Below the pieces are notes generated by a model that had not been told where the DNA came from, searched no databases, and saw only the letters and a program-made list of their open reading frames with translations. Shown in pieces: positions 23,896 through 30,120 of a stretch of DNA of 30,120 nucleotides (within the stretch, counting starts at the first letter, position 1; every line of letters begins with the position of its first letter). Origin of the DNA: CAZFDE01 sp964517795 (GTDB taxonomy: Bacteria > Planctomycetota > Phycisphaerae > Sedimentisphaerales > Anaerobacaceae); contig CAZFDE010000033.1 of assembly GCA_964517795.1 (NCBI GenBank), positions 1-30,120 on the forward strand, written 5' to 3'. Both the position numbers and the translations under genes were made by a program.

Positions 23896-24675
23896 TCAGG
23901 TGGCCAATACCATTTCATTGGCATTGATCTTGTCAACCAGCGGCGGCAGTTCGGATATTTTTTTGATCCGAAACGCTCCCTCCGGCAGGGTTTTGCCCGC
24001 GTTGGAATGGGCCTGTTTCATGGCCGCCAGCATCCCGGCCTTGAGCGCCGGGCGTATATCCTTGTCGATCCGGTCGCCGACAAAGAGGATCCGGGCCGGC
24101 TCGACCCCGATCCGCTCGGCAGCGCGTTGAAAAATACGCGGGTCGGGCTTTCGCAGACCGCATTCATATGAATATATCCGCAGATCGAACATATCGCGTA
24201 TGCCCAACGAATCGAGATGTTTTTCGAGCGTACTTTTGTGAACGAACGTATTGGAAACGATCCCGATCTTCAGGCCCTGTTCTTTCAGCTTCTCCATGCT
24301 TTGGGCCAAATCCGGTTCGGCTGTCGCCGCCTCGCCGAGTGGTGCGTACCACTGCCAGCTTAAATCTTCCCATTGTTGCGCGTTCATGGTATAGCCGCCG
24401 CGTGTGCCGATCTTGCGCAGCAGTTCCAGTGAATCGAAATCTTTTCGCTTGAACTGCGAAAGCAGATAATGCCAGCGGATCGCCAGCAAATTGCGCAGCG
24501 AATAAAAGAATGCCGAACCGACCGGCTGATCGAGCGATCGAAGATATTCATACGAACGCTTCGCACCCTCGTCGAACAGGTGAGACACGTTCACGCGGCC
24601 GTAATCGATCAGCGTGTCACCCAAATCGAACAGCACTGCCTCAATCGTTCTCATATTTTGGCCGGATGCTTCCAT
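23896..24675 (-). CDS. HAD-superfamily hydrolase, 259 aa
   Basis: The Rossmannoid HAD core is complete. Motif I is VLFDLGDTLID with nucleophile D17, motif II is IGIVSNTF, motif III is the K in LRKPDPRIF, and motif IV is ILFVGDRIDKDIRPA. A helical cap lies between motifs I and II (about 30-120), so it is subfamily I. In motif I the residue two after the nucleophile is Gly, not the usual general-acid Asp; DLGDT forms are known among HAD phosphatases. The substrate is not predictable. MRTIEAV at 24654 is an equally possible start, as neither has a good ribosome site. It lies 75 bases upstream of thrC on the same strand. Confidence 0.88.
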   Translation of the reverse strand: MEASGQNMRTIEAVLFDLGDTLIDYGRVNVSHLFDEGAKRSYEYLRSLDQPVGSAFFYSLRNLLAIRWHYLLSQFKRKDFDSLELLRKIGTRGGYTMNAQQWEDLSWQWYAPLGEAATAEPDLAQSMEKLKEQGLKIGIVSNTFVHKSTLEKHLDSLGIRDMFDLRIYSYECGLRKPDPRIFQRAAERIGVEPARILFVGDRIDKDIRPALKAGMLAAMKQAHSNAGKTLPEGAFRIKKISELPPLVDKINANEMVLAT

Positions 24676-24784
24676 TAGTTACTGCTGGTATTCCGTGTAA
24701 GCTTAATTAGCGTATAGGGTGAACATACACACCCACAAATTTATATAGCTGTCTCGGCTTGCCGGGATTCCGAAGTTTTGCGCT

Positions 24785-24799
24785 TTAAATTTTAAGTTT
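24785..24799. repeat. 15-base repeat shared with 15374-15388
   Basis: TTAAATTTTAAGTTT, followed here by TTAAGC. It lies just past the stop codon of the DRE-TIM enzyme gene, in the spacer before the HAD gene. Confidence 0.35.
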
Positions 24800-24803
24800 T
24801 AAG

Positions 24804-26132
24804 CTATTTTCTGACCGGCGGCAGCGTATCCCCGAATGCATCTTTGGTCCACGCCATCATTTCGTCATCGGAGATCGCCGAGACCCGGTCCTTGTGGTAC
24901 TCGTCGTCGATCTGATCCTTGATCTTGATGATCCGCGGATCGTGTTTGGTGATCGTGATCTCAAAATGCTGCTCTACCCAGTGCTTGATCCCGGCGGCAC
25001 CGCTTTTATCGGTGATCGCAACGTTCACCGGCCGGTTCAGCAGCTTATCGGTATTGAAGCAATTGTAGATCTCTTCGTTTTTCAGCAAGCCGTCCGCATG
25101 GATCCCCGCGCGGGTCACGTTAAAATCTTTACCGACCAGCGGATAATTGGTGGGGATCGTAAAGCCCAGGTCCTTTTGCGCATACGCGGCTAGCTCAGTC
25201 ACCGCCTCGTAGTTGATCTTCGGATCATAGCCCTTGATCTGAGCATGTTCGATGACCATCGCCTCCAGCGGCGGGTTGCCGGTCCGTTCGCCGACCCCGA
25301 AGATCGCCGAATTCGCCGCACAGCATCCGTACAGCCATGCCGTGGCTGCATTAACGGCAACCTTATGAAAATCGTTATGCCCGTGCCATTCGAGCCATTG
25401 CGGCGGAACGCCGACGTTGCGCAGCCCTTTGATCAGCTTTGGTACCGACCGCGGCAGCGCAGCACTTGCCCACGGCACCGCGAATCCCAGCGTATCGCAA
25501 AGTCGGATTTTTGCAATACTCTTGTATTGGGCCGCCAGTTCCAGCAGTTCGGCTGCGAACGGCAAAACAAATCCGTCATAATCGGCACGCGTTATATCCT
25601 CGAAGTGACACCGCGGAACAATGCCTTGATCCAGCGCTGCCCGGGCAATATCGAGATACCCTTGCATCGCCTGCTTGCGGGTCTTCTTGAGCTTGAGGAA
25701 AATATGGTAATCACTGGCGCTGGTCAATATCCCCGTCTCCCGCAGCCCCATCTGAGAAACCAGCTTAAAGTCCGCCGCCACCGCCCGGATCCAGCCGGTA
25801 ATCTGCGGATAATCGTATCCGCGATCCTGGCAAAGCTGAACCGCCTTGCGGTCCCGGTCGGAATACAGGAAAAACTCGCACTGGCGGATCAGACCGGTGC
25901 CGTTATCGATCTTATGGAACAGATCGTAAATCCGCAGGATCTGCTCGGGCGTATAAGGTGTGCGGGCCTGCTGGCCGTCACGAAATGTCGTATCGGTGAT
26001 CCATATCTGTTCGGGCAGTTCCGGCTCGACAGCCTCGTGATCAAATTTGACTTTCGGAAATTCGTCGTAAGGGAACATATCCCGATACAGGTTCGGTTCC
26101 TGAACATCGTTCAATTTCGGTTTTTCTGCCAT
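24804..26132 (-). CDS. DRE-TIM metallolyase: 2-isopropylmalate / homocitrate / Re-citrate synthase-like, 442 aa
   Basis: This Claisen-type condensing enzyme joins acetyl-CoA with a 2-oxoacid. The HMGL/pyruvate-carboxyltransferase barrel shows the signature TDTTFRDGQQ (R51, D52) and the metal-binding LEWHGHNDFHK (H250, H252), plus IRLCDTLGFAVPWASAALPR, GVGERTGNPPLEAM, AGIHADGLLKNEEIYN and ITDKSGAAGIKHW. At 442 aa it ends without the C-terminal LeuA allosteric domain. This divergent subgroup is variously annotated as isopropylmalate or homocitrate synthase; Re-citrate synthases also belong to this superfamily, so the acceptor is open. TTAGGAG precedes ATG 26132. tRNA-Leu(UAA) ends 54 bases upstream on the same strand. 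Confidence 0.88.
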   Translation of the reverse strand: MAEKPKLNDVQEPNLYRDMFPYDEFPKVKFDHEAVEPELPEQIWITDTTFRDGQQARTPYTPEQILRIYDLFHKIDNGTGLIRQCEFFLYSDRDRKAVQLCQDRGYDYPQITGWIRAVAADFKLVSQMGLRETGILTSASDYHIFLKLKKTRKQAMQGYLDIARAALDQGIVPRCHFEDITRADYDGFVLPFAAELLELAAQYKSIAKIRLCDTLGFAVPWASAALPRSVPKLIKGLRNVGVPPQWLEWHGHNDFHKVAVNAATAWLYGCCAANSAIFGVGERTGNPPLEAMVIEHAQIKGYDPKINYEAVTELAAYAQKDLGFTIPTNYPLVGKDFNVTRAGIHADGLLKNEEIYNCFNTDKLLNRPVNVAITDKSGAAGIKHWVEQHFEITITKHDPRIIKIKDQIDDEYHKDRVSAISDDEMMAWTKDAFGDTLPPVRK

Positions 26133-26146
26133 CGTCTGTCTCCTAA

Positions 26147-26162
26147 GAATGTCATTACATTC
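26147..26162 (-). other. Small hairpin in the leader of the isopropylmalate-synthase-like gene
   Basis: GAATGT and ACATTC pair around a 4-base loop, just upstream of the AGGAG ribosome site. It is too short to be a sure terminator. Confidence 0.3.
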
Positions 26163-26186
26163 GGTCGTTTCGGCTTTTGTTTATCA

Positions 26187-26269
26187 TAGCCGAGGTGGGA
26201 GTCGAACCCACACGCCCTGATGGGCAGGGGATTTTAAGTCCCCAGCGTCTGCCATTCCGCCACTCGGCC
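26187..26269 (-). tRNA. tRNA-Leu (anticodon UAA)
   Basis: Minus strand, 83 nt, class II. Acceptor GGCCGAG pairs with CTCGGCT (first pair G-U). The anticodon stem GGGGA/TCCCC has loop CTTAAAA with TAA at 26236-26234. A variable arm (TGCCCATCAGGGCG) and T-arm GTGGG TTCGACT CCCAC are present. The discriminator is A and CCA is not encoded. Confidence 0.93.
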
Positions 26270-26317
26270 TGTCCAATGACGACTATCACTGTCACGTCTG
26301 CGCAGGCAGGTATCCTG

Positions 26318-26356
26318 ATTATACGTGCCTGTCTGGATTCTCGTTTCTACGAGAAT
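26318..26356 (-). promoter_or_regulatory. Putative tRNA-Leu promoter with adjacent inverted repeat
   Basis: A perfect minus-strand TATAAT lies at 26323-26318. At the -35 position there is no TTGACA-like box. Instead there is a perfect 8-bp inverted repeat, ATTCTCGT (26337-26344) and ACGAGAAT (26349-26356), around TTCT. A second repeat, CAGGCA (26303-26308) / TGCCTG (26326-26331), brackets the -10. Confidence 0.45.
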
Positions 26357-26562
26357 AACAAAAAGTGTTACTGCTGCTGACAAAGTCTGATCGTTATTGC
26401 CGCAAGCCTGACTACTATAAGGGATTTTCAAGCTTTTCGCAAAAACTTTCTGGTCCCCGTATATTCGAACAGGAGCTGAATTTGTTCAAAAAACGCTTTC
26501 AATCGCCCCAAAACCGGTCATTTAGCGGCGTTTATCGATTTTCCTTGAAAGGTTGTTTATTT

Positions 26563-26591
26563 TTGTTAAACTATGCGGTTTTAGGTATTTT
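26563..26591 (+). promoter_or_regulatory. Candidate promoter of the ffh operon
   Basis: TTGTTA (26563-26568), 17-base spacer, TATTTT (26586-26591). This would give a leader of about 23 nt. A second -10-like TATAGT (26612-26617) directly before the GTG start would make a leaderless message. Confidence 0.4.
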
Positions 26592-26620
26592 CGAAATTTT
26601 CTTAAGTTCAGGTATAGTCG

Positions 26621-28045
26621 GTGTTTGACGCACTAACGCAAAAATTTAACGATGTTTTTCGCTCATTGTCGGGCCGCGGCCGCATTACCGAGGCCAATAT
26701 CACCGACGCGCTGCGCGATGTCCGCAAGGCACTGCTCGAAGCCGATGTCAATTACGCCGTCGCCAAACAGTTCGTCAAGGACGTCCGCGAAAAGGCCCTC
26801 GGTGCCGATGTCATTCAGTCGCTGCACCCCGGGCAGGTCTTTGTCAAGATCGTCAGCGACGAACTGACCGAGATCATGGGCCCGGTCGATTCGCGGATCT
26901 ATTTTGTTTCGCCGGGACCGACGATCATCCTGCTGGCGGGTTTGCAGGGTTGCGGTAAAACCACCACGGCCGCCAAATTGGGTAAATACATCGTCGCCAA
27001 AGGCAAACGCCCCCTGCTGGTCGCCGATGACCTGCAGCGGCCCGCAGCGATCGAGCAGCTCAAAGTCCTCGGCGAACAGACCGGTATCGATGTCTATACC
27101 GAAGACAGCAAAGACGCTGTCAAGGTCGCCAAAAACGCGGTCAAGTATGCCAAAAAACACAGCTTTGATGTGATTGTGCTCGACACAGCCGGCCGCCTGC
27201 ACATCGACAAGGAAATGATGGACGAGGTCTCCAACGTCGCTAAAGTCACCAGTCCGCACCAGATCTATCTCGTTTGCGACGCGATGACCGGCCAGGACGC
27301 CGTCAATTCCGCGAAGGAATTCAACGAGCGGCTCGAACTCGACGGTGTGATCCTCACAAAGCTCGACGGCGACGCCCGCGGCGGGGCGGCCCTGTCGGTC
27401 AAGGCCGTCACCGGAAAACCCATCAAGTTCATCGGTGTCGGCGAAAAGCTCGACAAGATCGAAGAATTCCATCCCGACCGCATGGCCAGCCGTATCCTCG
27501 GCATGGGCGATGTCGTTACGCTCGTCGAAAAGGCCCAGGAGCAGTTCGATGCCGACGAGGCCGAAAAGCTCCAGAAAAAGATGGCCAAGGGCAGCTTCGG
27601 CTTCGACGATTTCCTCAAACAAATGCAGGCCGTCAAGAATATGGGCGGCATGAAGGATATGCTCAAGATGATGCCCGGCATGGGCAAACTCGGCGACCTC
27701 GATGTGGACGATTCCCAAATCAAGCAGATGGAAGGCATTATCCACTCGATGACCAAGGCCGAACGCGACGATCCCGACCTGATCGATTCGTCGCGTCGCC
27801 GCCGCATCGCCGCCGGCAGCGGCCGAGAGCCCAACGACGTTTCAGGGCTGGTTAAGACCTTTCTGCGAAGCCGCGATATGCTTAAAGCCTTTAGCGGCGG
27901 AAAGTTAGGCGGCCTCAAGGCCCTCTTTTCCGGCGGGATGAACATGGAATCGCTCGGTGCGATGATGAACAGCGGGCGAAAAATCAAACAGCGATCCAAA
28001 CGAAAAAAGAAGATCCGCAGACGCGGCAAGATAAAACGGCGATGA
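26621..28045 (+). CDS. ffh: Signal recognition particle GTPase Ffh/SRP54
   Basis: Ffh binds 4.5S RNA and signal sequences of nascent membrane proteins and delivers ribosomes to FtsY. The start is GTG 26621 (weak ribosome site), 474 aa. N domain 1-95. G domain: P-loop GLQGCGKTT (107-115; Cys where Ser is usual), DTAGRLHIDKEMMDE, TKLDGDARGG. M domain from about 294: GMGDVVTLVEKAQEQF, the Met-rich finger MGGMKDMLKMMPGMG, and the RNA-binding SRRRRIAAGSG. The C-terminus is a strongly basic tail (KQRSKRKKKIRRRGKIKRR). It overlaps the next small gene by 4 bases. Confidence 0.97.
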   Translation: MFDALTQKFNDVFRSLSGRGRITEANITDALRDVRKALLEADVNYAVAKQFVKDVREKALGADVIQSLHPGQVFVKIVSDELTEIMGPVDSRIYFVSPGPTIILLAGLQGCGKTTTAAKLGKYIVAKGKRPLLVADDLQRPAAIEQLKVLGEQTGIDVYTEDSKDAVKVAKNAVKYAKKHSFDVIVLDTAGRLHIDKEMMDEVSNVAKVTSPHQIYLVCDAMTGQDAVNSAKEFNERLELDGVILTKLDGDARGGAALSVKAVTGKPIKFIGVGEKLDKIEEFHPDRMASRILGMGDVVTLVEKAQEQFDADEAEKLQKKMAKGSFGFDDFLKQMQAVKNMGGMKDMLKMMPGMGKLGDLDVDDSQIKQMEGIIHSMTKAERDDPDLIDSSRRRRIAAGSGREPNDVSGLVKTFLRSRDMLKAFSGGKLGGLKALFSGGMNMESLGAMMNSGRKIKQRSKRKKKIRRRGKIKRR

Positions 28046-28359
28046 AAACCAAGATTTCTATTGACGAATACCTGGGTAAAATGGCACAATTCGCCGATTC
28101 GGATTACGGTCGGGTCATTCGCGAGCAGTTCGCGGACCTCAGCGGCAGCAGCGAACTGGGCATGCTCGCCAGCCCGACGGCTGAAGAATTGCAGCAGTTG
28201 CAAAAGGCTGTGGCGATCATGACCGAGGCCGAAAAACAAAATGCGGCCGAGCTGACCGACGAACAGGTCGAGCGGATCGCCGATGATGCCGGGATCGATA
28301 AAGCGGTTTTCGCCATATTTATCAACGGCTATGCGATTGAAAATAAACGCGTTTCGTAA
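28042..28359 (+). CDS. Small protein coupled to ffh, weakly similar to part of the SRP M domain, 105 aa
   Basis: The ATG overlaps the ffh stop (ATGA), implying translational coupling. No signal peptide or membrane segment is present, so it is cytoplasmic. Residues 57-97 (AVAIMTEAEKQNAAELTDEQ, then VERIADDAGIDKAVFAIFI) line up with the M-domain helices of the adjacent Ffh (IIHSMTKAERDDPDLIDSSR, then RRRIAAGSGREPNDVSGLVK). The shared pattern is MTxAE, then RIAxxxG after a similar spacing. The basic Arg cluster that contacts 4.5S RNA is replaced by acidic residues. I recognise no named family. The similarity is by eye and short. Confidence 0.75.
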   Translation: MKTKISIDEYLGKMAQFADSDYGRVIREQFADLSGSSELGMLASPTAEELQQLQKAVAIMTEAEKQNAAELTDEQVERIADDAGIDKAVFAIFINGYAIENKRVS

Positions 28360-28382
28360 CAGGAATCGAATCTGTTACGGAA
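28352..28382 (+). other. Intercistronic hairpin before rpsP
   Basis: CGTAACAG (28355-28362) pairs perfectly with CTGTTACG (28372-28379). Three further pairs extend the stem outward. It overlaps the stop codon of the upstream ORF and has no T run, so mRNA processing or stabilisation is more likely than termination. Confidence 0.5.
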
Positions 28383-28414
28383 ATTGATGATAAACGCCAA
28401 AAAAGGAGAAACAC

Positions 28415-29062
28415 ATGGCAGTCAAATTGAGAATGACACGAATGGGAAGACGGCATCGTCCGTTCTTCAGAATCAACGCAATCGAATCCCGCAACCCGCG
28501 TGACGGTCGCATCCTCGAAAACCTCGGCCATTACGACCCGATCGAAAAAGATCCCGAAAAACAACTGGTCCTCGATCGTGACCGCGTCAACCATTGGCTC
28601 GGAAAAGGCGCGATCCCCTCAGAGACTGTCGGCGAGATCCTCTGGAAGATCGGCATTCATACCAAACACGAAGAACAACGGCGAAACCGACGCGACAAGG
28701 CCAGGGCCATCGCGCGCAAAAAGGGTAAATTCTTTACCCAGGCCGAGAAAATAGCTGCTGAAAAGGCCGCCGAAAAGGCCAAGGAAGAAGCCGAAGCCAA
28801 GGCCAAAGCCGAAGAAGAAGCAAAGGCCAAAGCAGAAGCCCAAGAAAAAGCCAAGGCCGAGGCCGAACAGGCCGAGGCCGAAGCGCCTGCTGAAGAAAAA
28901 CCGGCAGAAGAAACACCCCCTGAAGAACCGAAGGCCGAAGAGGTAAAGGACGAACCGGCACAAGAATCACCCGCCGAAGAAGCCCCCACAGAAGAAGCCA
29001 AAATCGAAGCGGCTCCTGCTGAGGAAAAACCCGAAGCCGACGCCCAAGAAAAAACCGAATAA
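28415..29062 (+). CDS. rpsP: Ribosomal protein S16 with long acidic/Ala-rich C-terminal extension
   Basis: S16 is a small-subunit assembly protein. Residues 1-83 are a normal S16: MAVKLRMTRMGRRHRPFFRI, then DGRILENLGHYDP, LVLDRDRVNHWLGKGAIPSE. S16 is normally about 80-90 aa; this one has 215. Residues 84-110 are basic, and 110-215 are a low-complexity run of Ala, Glu, Lys and Pro (repeats of EKAKAEAE and PAEE types), probably a long charged helix and then a disordered tail. AAGGAGA precedes the ATG by 6 bases. The tail is in frame without stops and codon usage is like the core, so it is likely real. Confidence 0.95.
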   Translation: MAVKLRMTRMGRRHRPFFRINAIESRNPRDGRILENLGHYDPIEKDPEKQLVLDRDRVNHWLGKGAIPSETVGEILWKIGIHTKHEEQRRNRRDKARAIARKKGKFFTQAEKIAAEKAAEKAKEEAEAKAKAEEEAKAKAEAQEKAKAEAEQAEAEAPAEEKPAEETPPEEPKAEEVKDEPAQESPAEEAPTEEAKIEAAPAEEKPEADAQEKTE

Positions 29063-29088
29063 GCCGTTTCGGGCAGATGGGCAACACG

Positions 29089-29772
29089 ATGAGAGTCGAT
29101 GTCCTGACATTATTCCCGCAGATGTTCGAATCGCCGCTGAGCCATTCGATCCTCAAGCGTGCGGCCGATGCCGGCCTTGTCAATATCCATCTGACCGACA
29201 TCCGCGACTTCGCTAAAGACCGCTACAAGAAAGTCGATGACAAGCCCTACGGCGGCGGGCCGGGTATGGTCATGATGGCCGAGCCGGTCTTCGACGCCTG
29301 TGACCATGCGGTCGCCCTGGCACCCGAAAAACCGCGGATTATTCTGCTTAGCCCCCAAGGCGTTCCATTCGACCAGCAAAAGGCGATCGAACTTTCGCAG
29401 GAAAACCGCCTGATGCTGATCGCCGGGCGGTACGAGGGTTTTGACGAGCGGATCCGCACAGGCCTCGGCGCCGAGCAGGTCTCGATCGGCGACTATGTCA
29501 CCAGCGGGGGTGAGCTGCCCGCGATGGTCGTGATCGACGCCGTCGTGCGGTTGCTGCCCGGCGTGCTCGGCGATGAAGATTCCAGCAAAGACGATTCGTT
29601 TAGCGAAGGCCTGCTCGAGTATCCGCAGTACACCCGCCCGGAGGTCTTTCGCGGCATGAAGGTTCCCGATATTCTGCTTTCCGGCGACCACGCCAAAATC
29701 GCCCAATGGCGAAAGCAGCAATCCATCGAACGCACCCGAAAAAACCGCCCCGACCTCATCGATCAAGATTAA
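29089..29772 (+). CDS. trmD: tRNA (guanine37-N1)-methyltransferase
   Basis: TrmD methylates G37 next to the anticodon using S-adenosylmethionine, preventing frameshifts. Start 29089 (MRVDVLTLFPQMF) matches the family; ATG 29077 would add MGNT, and neither has a clear ribosome site. The trefoil-knot SPOUT core is present: YGGGPGMVMMAEPVF, LLSPQGVPFDQQKAIELS, LIAGRYEGFDERI, and SIGDYVTSGGELPAMVVIDA with the catalytic Asp region. The C-terminal domain has SFSEGLLEYPQYTRPEVFRG. The length (227 aa) is slightly short but complete. It follows rpsP directly; rimM, usually between them, is absent. Confidence 0.96.
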   Translation: MRVDVLTLFPQMFESPLSHSILKRAADAGLVNIHLTDIRDFAKDRYKKVDDKPYGGGPGMVMMAEPVFDACDHAVALAPEKPRIILLSPQGVPFDQQKAIELSQENRLMLIAGRYEGFDERIRTGLGAEQVSIGDYVTSGGELPAMVVIDAVVRLLPGVLGDEDSSKDDSFSEGLLEYPQYTRPEVFRGMKVPDILLSGDHAKIAQWRKQQSIERTRKNRPDLIDQD

Positions 29773-30120
29773 TCACAGAAATACCAGAGGCATAACTCAA
29801 AACAACCCAAACCAGCACAAATGCCCGGCCGAATCGAACGCAAATCCTCTTTTTGAATAGATTGCCATTGGCGCATATCGATCATACCTGCGAGTTGCAT
29901 GTAAGAATTTTACAAGATTTAAAATGGGCATGATAGGTAATTTGTACTTGTGCGTTTGTGTTTTTAAGGTGCTCATTGCTCGTCGCGGGTAACCGTAAAA
30001 CATCGTAAAGCGATTTCGGTTGCGCGGCGCGTATCGGTTGCGGTTGACGGTTGTCGTGCTTGGACGCGGCCGGTGGCCGCAGTGAGTAGTGAATGGTGAG
30101 TAGTGAGTAGCATTGTGGAG
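29773..30120. other. Gene-free region after trmD
   Basis: No rplS or other gene is seen. The region holds repeated CGGTTG units near 30018-30055, an inverted repeat GCGGCC/GGCCGC (30066-30080), and the tandem repeat at 30082-30106. No T-tract terminator for the trmD operon is visible. Confidence 0.45.
30082..30106. repeat. Short tandem repeat, two copies of GTGAGTAGTGA
   Basis: Copies lie at 30082-30092 and 30096-30106 (period 14), followed by GTAG. The repeat may continue outside the window. Confidence 0.6.

Noticed and set aside
25245..26189. Plus-strand ORF of 314 codons
   Set aside because: It lies opposite the clear DRE-TIM enzyme gene and reads as Arg/Pro-rich antisense translation.
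26663..27745. Long minus-strand ORF of 360 codons
   Set aside because: It is the antisense shadow of ffh, produced by GC-rich codon bias; its protein has no family resemblance.
27265..28239. Minus-strand ORF of 324 codons
   Set aside because: Antisense to ffh and the coupled small gene; no start signal and no recognisable domains.
29797..30003. Minus-strand ORF of 68 codons after trmD
   Set aside because: No start signal, no family, and the composition matches surrounding non-coding DNA.
30018..30106. Possible CRISPR or minisatellite at the right edge
   Set aside because: Only two 11-base copies with 3 bases between them and scattered CGGTTG units; no spacer-repeat structure.

Overview
The window looks like a chromosomal segment of an anaerobic or marine Planctomycetota, most likely class Phycisphaerae. 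This is an inference. It rests on very large secreted multidomain proteins that combine Ig-like, LamG, SGNH-esterase and dockerin-like modules, a formylglycine-generating-enzyme-like secreted protein with its own dockerin-like module, two DUF4056 lipoproteins, and housekeeping genes of ordinary bacterial type. All 20 protein-coding genes called as intact are bacterial in form. No transposase, integrase or CRISPR array is seen.

Left part (1-12.9 kb): a truncated minus-strand secreted FGE/sulfatase-modifying-factor-like protein runs off the left edge. It is divergent from two large co-directional secreted proteins of 1109 and about 2640 aa. These share a domain of about 175 aa that I cannot name (four copies), seven putative Ig domains, three LamG domains and dockerin-like calcium-binding modules. 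The larger also has a beta-propeller, two CE3-like SGNH esterase domains, a PASTA domain, six carboxypeptidase-regulatory-like repeats and a golvesin-type C-terminus. They look like extracellular polysaccharide-handling proteins. An imperfect direct repeat of about 31 bp flanks the pair.

Middle part (13-16.5 kb): a minus-strand mini-operon encodes an entericidin-like lipopeptide, a helical lipoprotein and a DUF1328 membrane protein, behind a perfect operator-like palindrome. Next comes a possible RMD1/DUF155-like membrane protein, then a gene-poor stretch with a candidate small RNA (near-consensus promoter plus terminator). Two decayed genes follow: a relic of a paralogue of the membrane protein and an orphan dockerin tail. 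The stretch ends at tRNA-Tyr.

Right part (16.5-30.1 kb): a secreted C45/AAT-type Ntn hydrolase, tRNA-Thr(CGU) with its own promoter, and a tandem pair of DUF4056 lipoproteins. Then come amino-acid and translation genes: asd, truA, thrC (convergent), a HAD phosphatase, an isopropylmalate/homocitrate-synthase-like enzyme directly behind tRNA-Leu(UAA), and the SRP/ribosome operon ffh - small M-domain-like ORF - rpsP - trmD. In this operon rimM is missing and S16 has a long Ala/Glu/Lys tail.

Promoters here repeatedly show a TTGCAA/TTGCAT-like -35 box with a 17-bp spacer. The most promising undescribed items are the unnamed repeated domain, the ORF coupled to ffh that resembles part of the SRP M domain, and the candidate small RNA.
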